The notes beneath the pieces are model-generated. The model searched no databases and was not told where the DNA came from. It was given only the letters and a program-made list of their open reading frames with translations. The position numbers and the translations under genes were made by a program. This document shows positions 1 to 5,434 of a stretch of DNA of 5,434 nt, piece by piece. How positions within the stretch are numbered: the stretch's first letter is position 1; each line of letters opens with the position of its first letter. The stretch is from an uncultured Opitutales bacterium (GTDB lineage: Bacteria > Verrucomicrobiota > Verrucomicrobiia > Opitutales > UBA2995), in the NCBI GenBank assembly GCA_937920335.1, contig CALGUT010000399.1, positions 1-5,434 on the forward strand. The letters are read 5' to 3'.

Positions 1-3000
1 GAGTTTCATATATCAAACTCTCGACGGCGTTCGCGTCTTCTGAATCCCCGGGATGAGAACCCGTCAAATATTCTATCGCATTGGACAGCCCGTCTCCGTC
101 TGCATCCAAAGCGGCTTCGGGAACTGCCTCATCGGATTCAAGACTAAGGGCATGGCGCATCCAATCTGCATAATCCATTTGTGCAACCTCGGCGGTAAAC
201 GCCCATGGTTCGTCAACCGCAAGTCCAGCGACTACCCAGTCACTCTCTGCTCGAACGAGCGTCAGAAGATCCAAGCTGATGGAAGTCCATTCTTCCTGCG
301 GATCTTCTTGAAGCGATGGTAGCTCCAACGAGTCATTCGACTGACCAAATACACCGCCAAAATCTACAAGATCGACCCCAGACCAGCCAAGTGGAACATA
401 GGCAATCGATCGCTCGAATACCTCGATCAAGTCGATCGCCTGCCAATAATAACTACTGGGAGCGACAACGGTTGCTTTCTCACCTGCCGTTGGATCGGAA
501 AAATCAACAAACGATAGCGTTCCATTAGCTGGCATCACCAGTACATCATCGACCACTCCCAGCTGATAAACCGCACCGGGAATCTGCTCAGTTTGATGCT
601 TATGAAAACGACCGCTATCCAACCATTCATAAGTAGTCAGCTCCGTCGTCACATCGCTATCACTGTAATTTACTTCACCCAACAGGATAAACGCGTCTTC
701 AAATAACTTGGGACCGTAGTAAGTCGTCTCGCTCACAATCTCATCTATCAAAAACGCTTGCACTCCATCGAACGCCGACGCCTGTATCGATTGTTCAGCG
801 AGCCAACTCTCATCCTTCAAATACGAGCGAAACACGGAGGTGAACAAAACAACGCCCGCATTGTCATCCAACCATACGTGCTCGAACACTCCTGGGATCT
901 CAACGGGTTGTCGCTTCACAGGAACTTCAGGAACCGCAAGATCCAGTTGTCCCAGCCAATGCTGGTTCAACCATTTGTCAGGCCCCTCATCTGGCTCGAT
1001 CCTCTCACTGGAACTTAAGCCATAGAAAATACTGGATCCAACCAACTCAACGGTTCCTTCCCGCCAGAATGTCATTTCACTAGCATCTAAATCAGACTGT
1101 TCCCACAGATTCGTTGAACTTAGAATGCTAGGTTCGGTCGGATCCTCGACCGATACCGCATACGCCCGTCCGGATACGCCGCCATGTGGATAACCGATTC
1201 GCGCATCACCAAACCCAACATCATAAAAGAAATAGCCGTTTTCTTCCTGAGGGTGCCACACGAGCGTACCATCCTCAAGAAATGTGCCTCCATAGTCCCA
1301 ATAGCTCCCAAAATAAAATGCATCATTCGTTCGCTCGCTACTGGCGGTTCCAATAATTTCTGGGTCCAGTGGTTCGCTAATATCAATTACCGCTGTCGTA
1401 AATGTTTCGATATTTTCCCACTCTCCTTTCACTCCCTCATTCGATTCGAAATTCGATTGAGCGATCATCAGAAAATCCCCAGCCAAAACAGATCCGCTCA
1501 CTCGCCCTGCAGGAAGATCCAAAATGGATAAAGCCGTATCCAAATCATCCTCCGAGCTCACGACCAATCGTGGTTCGGCGGCCTGCCCGCCATAATAACC
1601 GTAATTAGCGCCTCGATCCAATTGTATCAAATATTCACCTACACGATAAACGATATCTACCGGCCAAGATAATGAGAGCTCAGCCAAGGCGATTGGTTCA
1701 TCCGGATTAGAAATATCCAGCGTTTTTAAGGATCGTCCCGAGATCGAGACGACCGCATCTCCCAGCACACGAGCTCGGCGCGCCTGAAACTCATGCTCTA
1801 TCGAACCCCGCTTAATGAGCTCCTTATTCCCAATCTCGATGAGCTGAACACCATTGACCCACCCTTCATTCGGAACGGAGCCTTGATACGGAAGCAGGAT
1901 CCACCCTGATTCCGGGAAAAAGCCAAACGCCTTTTCATCCCAATTCGCCTCGGTCCATGACCATCCGTCTTCCGCTCCGACAAATACTCGCGAGACCAAG
2001 GAAGGGGCAGATGAATCCTCCACATCAAACCACGAAACCGCCAACTGAGATCCCTCGATCCCCACCGATATGAGCGCATCCTCACCCATTACTTCGAGAT
2101 GCGTGGAAAACCCCGGAACCTCCAATTCTCCCAACATCCGTGGTGCTGCCGGATCGGAAAGGTCGATAACAAATAAAGGATCTACCCGCAGAAATGTCAC
2201 TACATAGAGCAAATCTCCCACAAACCGGCTCGCCGTTATCGACTCGTTATTGGCGAACTCAAGTGAAGCCAGAGGTTTGATCAACTCCAGCTCCTCTGAG
2301 CCTTCTGAAAGGTCAAAGGTCTCCACACTTGCAAAACGCCTGCGCTCAGTCCCGCCCCGCCAAACCTGGCTAACCACCGTCAGGATATTAGCTTTGATCT
2401 GTAGATTGAATTTATTGAGCACCTGACCTGCCACCTTAATCTGGTTGCTGATCTCAGGAGCTACCTCGGTATCGGAAATATCCACCACATGCACCGTCGA
2501 AACCGACTGAGAGATTGATGGATCCCACGCATTGGTAGCGATCAGCAGGGCGTCCGAAGTCGCCTGCACCTGAGCGCCCCAATAATCGTACTTCTCGCTC
2601 TTTAATGATAGTCGATCACTTGATACAGGATTCAACGGATCCGTCAGGTCGAGCTTACTGACGACCATCCCCGTTTGCCACCTCTGATGTTCGATACCTG
2701 TTTCCTCATCCACCACGATTTCCTCCCAGCCTTGGCGTGACACAACGTATAATATCGACCCTACCATCCGTGATTCGACGATGTAGCCTGGAACGGCATA
2801 GGAAGATCTTTCTACCAATTCATCAGACTCAGTATGTTCAACCAACAATACCTCTCCGTTCCCCGATTGATAATCATAGGTGAGTAACACGACCACATCC
2901 TCTGACGGATGGAGGTAAAGCTGCTCCCCGCTCGATGGCACTCGCAAACTCGCCAACTTCCTCGGCGCCGCCGGATCCCTTACATCCAGAACCTGAAGTC

Positions 3001-3487
3001 CGCGATACTGATTAAAGAAATATAATACTTCGCCACGCCATTTCCAAATATCCGATTCTTCCACCGCCGGATCGGCTGCCCCAGAATCTTCAAAACTATC
3101 CGGACCACTCGTCCTTGCACTGGGGTCAGCAGTTGCTGAATCTGAGAGACCAAAGTCGGACTTTCCCTGATAAAACGAAAACGGGAACGGATCCGTCCAA
3201 CTAACCGCAACAAGCACGTCTGTTTCAGAAACTCCATCGGGGAGTCGCAACTTCAAATAACCTTCGGTTCCTTCGAGGTGCGCGATCGTGCAGGTCTCCA
3301 GCACCCCATCCTCATTCCGAATCTGGAGCCGAACCCGCCGTACGCCTTCAGGTAGCTGCATAAAGACCGCTCGGTCTTTAAGCTCCACATCAATAGCTTC
3401 GAAATGATCCTGTGCTCGAATCGATAACGACAGTCCAAGCAATAGACTAGCCATAAGTCCTAGTAACAATGGGGTGTTAACTCTCAC
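1..3487 (-). CDS. Large secreted beta-propeller protein (PF09826-like) with C-terminal calcium-binding motif; 3' end off window
   Basis: One frame is open from GTG at 3487 to base 2: 1162 codons, no stop, C-terminus beyond the window. An in-frame TGA six codons upstream limits the start. GTG is preferred over ATG at 3454 (residue 12) because it gives a complete Sec signal peptide (residues 1-25, likely cleaved after 'SIRA'). Domains: a beta-rich N-terminal region (about 26-106); a Ser/Asp/Ala/Gly-rich linker (about 107-143); a PF09826-like propeller (about 144-560), with 'ESDIWKWRG' and 'FFNQYRGLQVLDVRDP' at its start, 'VDPLFVIDLSDPAAP' at 436-449, 'ELEVPGFSTHLEV' at 454-466 and a 'DEKAFGFFP' segment at 517-525. 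Similar repeats (591-598, 702-709, 780-786, 995-1000) suggest a second propeller to about 1045. The tail holds a DADGDG motif (1128-1133). There is one cysteine (C66). PF09826 proteins have no well-defined biochemical role; an extracytoplasmic binding or scaffold role is inferred. Family call firm, function unknown. Confidence 0.88.
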   Translation of the reverse strand, partial: MRVNTPLLLGLMASLLLGLSLSIRAQDHFEAIDVELKDRAVFMQLPEGVRRVRLQIRNEDGVLETCTIAHLEGTEGYLKLRLPDGVSETDVLVAVSWTDPFPFSFYQGKSDFGLSDSATADPSARTSGPDSFEDSGAADPAVEESDIWKWRGEVLYFFNQYRGLQVLDVRDPAAPRKLASLRVPSSGEQLYLHPSEDVVVLLTYDYQSGNGEVLLVEHTESDELVERSSYAVPGYIVESRMVGSILYVVSRQGWEEIVVDEETGIEHQRWQTGMVVSKLDLTDPLNPVSSDRLSLKSEKYDYWGAQVQATSDALLIATNAWDPSISQSVSTVHVVDISDTEVAPEISNQIKVAGQVLNKFNLQIKANILTVVSQVWRGGTERRRFASVETFDLSEGSEELELIKPLASLEFANNESITASRFVGDLLYVVTFLRVDPLFVIDLSDPAAPRMLGELEVPGFSTHLEVMGEDALISVGIEGSQLAVSWFDVEDSSAPSLVSRVFVGAEDGWSWTEANWDEKAFGFFPESGWILLPYQGSVPNEGWVNGVQLIEIGNKELIKRGSIEHEFQARRARVLGDAVVSISGRSLKTLDISNPDEPIALAELSLSWPVDIVYRVGEYLIQLDRGANYGYYGGQAAEPRLVVSSEDDLDTALSILDLPAGRVSGSVLAGDFLMIAQSNFESNEGVKGEWENIETFTTAVIDISEPLDPEIIGTASSERTNDAFYFGSYWDYGGTFLEDGTLVWHPQEENGYFFYDVGFGDARIGYPHGGVSGRAYAVSVEDPTEPSILSSTNLWEQSDLDASEMTFWREGTVELVGSSIFYGLSSSERIEPDEGPDKWLNQHWLGQLDLAVPEVPVKRQPVEIPGVFEHVWLDDNAGVVLFTSVFRSYLKDESWLAEQSIQASAFDGVQAFLIDEIVSETTYYGPKLFEDAFILLGEVNYSDSDVTTELTTYEWLDSGRFHKHQTEQIPGAVYQLGVVDDVLVMPANGTLSFVDFSDPTAGEKATVVAPSSYYWQAIDLIEVFERSIAYVPLGWSGVDLVDFGGVFGQSNDSLELPSLQEDPQEEWTSISLDLLTLVRAESDWVVAGLAVDEPWAFTAEVAQMDYADWMRHALSLESDEAVPEAALDADGDGLSNAIEYLTGSHPGDSEDANAVESLIYET
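71..106 (-). other. Thrombospondin type 3-like calcium-binding motif in the propeller protein tail
   Basis: Residues 1128-1139 read DADGDGLSNAIE, followed by Tyr, with Asp at 1128, 1130 and 1132, Asn at 1136 and Glu at 1139. This DxDxDG pattern is a typical Ca2+ loop, related to thrombospondin type 3 and EF-hand or dockerin loops. The preceding 'YADWMRHAL' (1106-1114) and following 'GSHPGD' match the usual layout in secreted Verrucomicrobiota proteins. In those proteins a beta-sandwich segment often follows, and here it would lie outside the window. Calcium binding is inferred from the motif. Confidence 0.8.
3413..3487 (-). other. Sec signal peptide of the beta-propeller protein
   Basis: Residues 1-25 read as a short N-region with Arg2, a long Leu/Gly-rich hydrophobic core (residues 7-21) and a polar end 'SIRA' before 'QDHF', which fits a signal peptidase I site after Ala25. 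Starting at the internal ATG (residue 12) would remove the positive charge and half the core. There is no lipobox cysteine, so a soluble or surface-released protein is more likely than a lipoprotein. Confidence 0.75.
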
Positions 3488-3499
3488 GAACCTGTTACT

Positions 3500-3513
3500 C
3501 GATCAGAAGATCG
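3500..3513 (-). other. Small inverted repeat between the oxidoreductase and propeller genes
   Basis: CGATC and GATCG flank a four-base loop (TTCT on the minus strand), giving a perfect five-pair stem 13 bases upstream of the GTG start. No T-run follows on the minus strand, so it does not look like an intrinsic terminator. It could slightly shape the leader of the propeller gene, or it may be chance. Confidence 0.3.
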
Positions 3514-3536
3514 TTAAAACTTCAATCCTTTGATTC

Positions 3537-3546
3537 GGGCGCGCCC
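3537..3546. repeat. Ten-base GC palindrome at the oxidoreductase stop codon
   Basis: GGGCGCGCCC is a perfect palindrome whose last base (3546) is the final base of the oxidoreductase TAG stop codon. It cannot form a stable hairpin without losing central pairs, and no T-run follows. It stands out against the AT-richer remainder of the gap. The function is unknown and it may be chance. Confidence 0.35.
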
Positions 3547-4913
3547 TATACCTTTGCCGGATCAGGATGCACCCAAGGGGCTCGATAAGGCCGCGCTAAC
3601 AGGGCATTCGCCTCATCATCATTCTTCACCAAACCCGCTACCGGATCCCATTCTAGCGAGCGGCCTAGCTGCATAGACATATTTGCCAAAATGCAGGCGT
3701 TACTCGAAATCACACCTTCCTTGATATCTGCCACCGGTCTACCTCGACTTTCCATGTTCCTCAATAGATCCAACATGTGCCAGCGAACCGCCGAAGCCAC
3801 ATGCTTCTCCAAGCGCTTCTCCGTGCGGTCTATGGGATATTGTTCATACTCAAACAGCGGTGTTCCACTCAGAGTCGCAGTTTTCGACTTGTGAGGTATA
3901 AATTCGTATTTGTGCACACTGAGCTTCAAAGTGCCTTTGTCGCCATAGATAATCCCCGACCACGGGTATTCTTTGTCGGGCGCTTCTCCCCAGCTACGGT
4001 GATTCCATACCACATTCATTTCAGGGAACCCGAAGATCGCAGACTGCGTATCCGAAATATTGGCACGGCTCGCTTTATCCATGTAGATTCCACCTGTTGA
4101 ACTAATCGTCGAGGGCATACCCAAATCGAGCATCCAGCGGATCATGTCCAGCATATGAACGCACATATCTCCGACGATCCCATTACCATATTCCATGTAA
4201 GCCCGCCATCCACCTGGGTGAATAATCTTGTTGAACGATTGCATGGGAGCCGGCCCGGTCCACATATCCCAATCCAGATTCATGGGTGCCGGTATATCGG
4301 GAGCTTCCATAATCGTTTGACGACGACGCATATGATAATAACAGCAGATATCCGCATGCGAGATGCTGCCGAGCAACCCTTCTTTGATCACGCGATCTCG
4401 TGCTTCGATCAGGTGCGGTGTACTGCGTCGCTGAGTGCCAACCTGAACCACGTTTCCGTATTTTCGAGCGGCCGCCAACATAGCCTGCCCTTCCACCACA
4501 TCCACGCCGGTTGGTTTCTGCACGTATATGTCAGCTCCGGTTTGAGCTGCCTCAATCATCGGCAATGCGTGCCAGTGATCGGGTGTGTCGATCAAGACTA
4601 GATCAAAGTCCTTTTCCTTGAGGAGTTTCCGATAATCGGAGTAAATACGCGGACGCTTCCCCGATAATTGACGTCCAGCAATTTGGTCAGCCGCATCATT
4701 CGCCATGACCGAATCGACGTCACAGATCGAGACGACCTCAACAGGCGCAACCTGAATCAATCGGAACAGATCAAGCTTTCCATACCAACCGGGTCCAATG
4801 AGCGCCACGCGCTTCTTAACATCGATGAAATCGGAAGAAAAACTGCGAAGAGTTGGAAGGGTGGAAAACGCCAATACGGCGGAAGAAGTTTTGAGAAACT
4901 GACGTCGGTTCAT
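3546..4913 (-). CDS. Tat-exported Gfo/Idh/MocA family oxidoreductase
   Basis: This 455-residue protein has the usual length for twin-arginine members of the family. Residues 1-27 are a Tat signal with 'NRRQFLK' (Arg3, Arg4) and a hydrophobic stretch. The Rossmann domain follows: 'GPGWYG' (40-45) is the dinucleotide-binding loop, Asp65 ends the second strand, 'DTPDHWHA' (109-116) is a family signature, and 'QKP' (132-134) replaces the classical EKP while keeping Lys133. The C-terminal domain holds 'LDWDMWTGPAP' (213-223) and 'GDMCVHMLDMIRW' (248-260), with His253 and Asp256 at the expected active-site positions. The family catalyses NAD(P)-dependent oxidation or reduction of sugars and related compounds; the substrate cannot be read from this sequence. 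The start is set by Tat motif position and an in-frame TAG four codons upstream. No clear ribosome binding site is visible. The propeller gene begins 58 bases downstream on the same strand, so the two may be co-transcribed. Confidence 0.95.
   Translation of the reverse strand: MNRRQFLKTSSAVLAFSTLPTLRSFSSDFIDVKKRVALIGPGWYGKLDLFRLIQVAPVEVVSICDVDSVMANDAADQIAGRQLSGKRPRIYSDYRKLLKEKDFDLVLIDTPDHWHALPMIEAAQTGADIYVQKPTGVDVVEGQAMLAAARKYGNVVQVGTQRRSTPHLIEARDRVIKEGLLGSISHADICCYYHMRRRQTIMEAPDIPAPMNLDWDMWTGPAPMQSFNKIIHPGGWRAYMEYGNGIVGDMCVHMLDMIRWMLDLGMPSTISSTGGIYMDKASRANISDTQSAIFGFPEMNVVWNHRSWGEAPDKEYPWSGIIYGDKGTLKLSVHKYEFIPHKSKTATLSGTPLFEYEQYPIDRTEKRLEKHVASAVRWHMLDLLRNMESRGRPVADIKEGVISSNACILANMSMQLGRSLEWDPVAGLVKNDDEANALLARPYRAPWVHPDPAKV
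4833..4913 (-). other. Twin-arginine (Tat) signal of the oxidoreductase
   Basis: Residues 1-8 read MNRRQFLK, matching the (S/T/N)-R-R-x-F-L-K consensus. A moderately hydrophobic Ser/Ala/Leu segment follows to about residue 22, and then 'RSFSSD'. There is no clear AxA cleavage site, so the end point given (about residue 27) is approximate and the segment could stay as a membrane anchor. Tat export would fit a protein that folds with its nicotinamide cofactor before transport. Confidence 0.8.
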
Positions 4914-4920
4914 GAGCGAA

Positions 4921-4949
4921 ATCTAAATGAGATTATTGCTTCCTGACAA
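4921..4949 (-). promoter_or_regulatory. Weak candidate promoter upstream of the oxidoreductase
   Basis: In the 65-base gap, read on the minus strand, TTGTCA (4949-4944, one mismatch to TTGACA) lies 17 bases before TTAGAT (4926-4921, three mismatches to TATAAT). This would place transcription start at or next to the ATG at 4913, giving a leaderless message. An alternative -10 is AATAAT (4937-4932, one mismatch), but it lacks a good -35 partner. The absence of a Shine-Dalgarno before the ATG fits either option. This is pattern matching only. Confidence 0.25.
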
Positions 4950-4978
4950 GTCTCCAGATATGAAAGCGTAGAGATTGC

Positions 4979-5401
4979 CTAAACCCCCAATCTCCAGCGC
5001 CAGACGATACCATCCTCCGGATCATCGACCTCACCTTCACACTGAAAATCGAGCCTGCGACAGATACGCGCGGACGCGTTTTCCTTGCGTAAGGTGTGCG
5101 CAATTACATACGAAGCCTCGTCGGAGGCTTTCGCAATTTCCACTAACTGCCGGGCCATCGCCGTCCCATATCCCCGCTGTTTGAACTCAAGGAAGGTGTA
5201 ATAAGCAATCTCTACGCACTTCGTGGAATCGGGAATGTCTTTAAACGCACACACGCCTATAATCGTTTTGCTATCGAGAAAGACAATGTAGCCCGTCCAT
5301 GGGCTGGGAAGCTTAGCCAAAGGCAAGATCTCCTCTGGCACTTGGATGAGGATCTCTTTTCTATCCAGGAATTCTCCGATCGGATTGAGGGTAATCGGCA
5401 T
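4979..5401 (-). CDS. GNAT family N-acetyltransferase
   Basis: This 140-residue protein has the GCN5-related acetyltransferase core. Motif A is 'QRGYGTAMARQLVEIA' (75-90), whose R-G-Y-G-T-A stretch is the acetyl-CoA pyrophosphate-binding loop. It is preceded by the beta4 strand 'CVEIAYYTF' (62-70). Motif B is 'HTLRKENASARICRRLDF' (102-119), with the N-x-A-S-x-R and L-x-F pattern seen in RimJ/RimL-like members. The C-terminus ends in 'DGIVWRWRL'. The N-terminal alpha1/alpha2 region is shorter than in many relatives, but the core looks complete. The family moves an acetyl group from acetyl-CoA to an amine on a protein or small molecule; this substrate is unknown. The start is bounded by an in-frame TAA nine codons upstream, and no Shine-Dalgarno is evident. 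It lies 65 bases upstream of the oxidoreductase on the same strand, with no clear terminator between them, but a functional link is not supported. Confidence 0.9.
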   Translation of the reverse strand: MPITLNPIGEFLDRKEILIQVPEEILPLAKLPSPWTGYIVFLDSKTIIGVCAFKDIPDSTKCVEIAYYTFLEFKQRGYGTAMARQLVEIAKASDEASYVIAHTLRKENASARICRRLDFQCEGEVDDPEDGIVWRWRLGV

Positions 5402-5434
5402 AATAATTTGTTTACTCGGACTGCTTTAACCGCC
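5402..5434. other. Upstream edge of the window, no gene seen
   Basis: These 33 bases precede the acetyltransferase start on the minus strand. They contain an in-frame TAA that bounds that gene and an AT-rich stretch next to the ATG. No ribosome binding site or promoter can be called with confidence, and any upstream gene lies outside the window. Confidence 0.5.

Noticed and set aside
1..20. Inverted repeat GAGTTT ... AAACTC with an eight-base loop
   Set aside because: It lies inside the coding sequence of the propeller gene, has only six AT-rich pairs and no T-run, so chance is the simplest explanation.
1184..1531. A 115-codon plus-strand reading frame, with others at 53-322 and 758-1018
   Set aside because: All lie opposite the continuous 1162-codon propeller frame, and their translations show no family resemblance.
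1798..2085. Several short minus-strand frames (also 1120-1386, 2980-3237, 3253-3438) that might suggest a decayed or frameshifted gene
   Set aside because: They lie in other frames. The frame starting at 3487 has no stop to the window edge and keeps propeller motifs throughout, so the gene is intact here.
3488..3545. Intrinsic terminator between the oxidoreductase and propeller genes
   Set aside because: The only stem has five pairs and no following T-run on the minus strand, and the GC palindrome at the stop codon cannot form a stable loop.
4155..4601. A 148-codon plus-strand reading frame inside the oxidoreductase gene
   Set aside because: It is wholly antisense to a well-supported gene, has no recognisable domain, and has a composition expected of a shadow frame.
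1..5434. CRISPR, toxin-antitoxin, phage, transposon or defence system
   Set aside because: I saw no direct-repeat arrays, terminal inverted repeats, transposase or integrase motifs, or small paired genes. All three genes belong to ordinary families.

Overview
The window holds three genes, all on the minus strand and nearly end to end, with non-coding gaps of 58 and 65 bases. In transcription order they are a small GNAT-type N-acetyltransferase (5401 to 4979), a Tat-exported Gfo/Idh/MocA-family oxidoreductase (4913 to 3546), and a very large secreted beta-propeller protein. The last starts with GTG at 3487 and stays open for 1162 codons to the edge of the window, so its C-terminus is missing. 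I checked that frame triplet by triplet and found no stop. It fills about 64% of the window. No RNA gene, mobile element, CRISPR array or integration signature was seen.

The organism looks like a member of the Verrucomicrobiota (Opitutae-like) or a close PVC relative. The large protein carries a 'DADGDGLSN..EY' calcium-binding motif preceded by an aromatic 'YADWMRHAL' segment, an arrangement very common near the C-terminus of secreted Verrucomicrobiota proteins. Tat-signal Gfo/Idh/MocA enzymes are also expanded in Verrucomicrobiota and Planctomycetota. No strong Shine-Dalgarno sequence precedes the genes, and the large protein's tail is very acidic. This assignment is an inference from protein style, not from a marker gene.

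The acetyltransferase should act in the cytoplasm, the oxidoreductase in the periplasm after Tat export, and the propeller protein outside the inner membrane after Sec export. The short gaps and shared strand allow co-transcription, at least of the oxidoreductase and propeller genes. Nothing in the sequence shows that the three share a pathway. A weak promoter-like sequence lies just upstream of the oxidoreductase.

The part most worth a second look is the large protein. Its first half closely resembles the poorly characterised PF09826 beta-propeller family. DxSDPxxP-type repeats continue about 450 residues further, which suggests a second propeller, and the protein then ends in a lysine-free, strongly acidic, calcium-motif region. 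I found no convincing new multi-gene system here.
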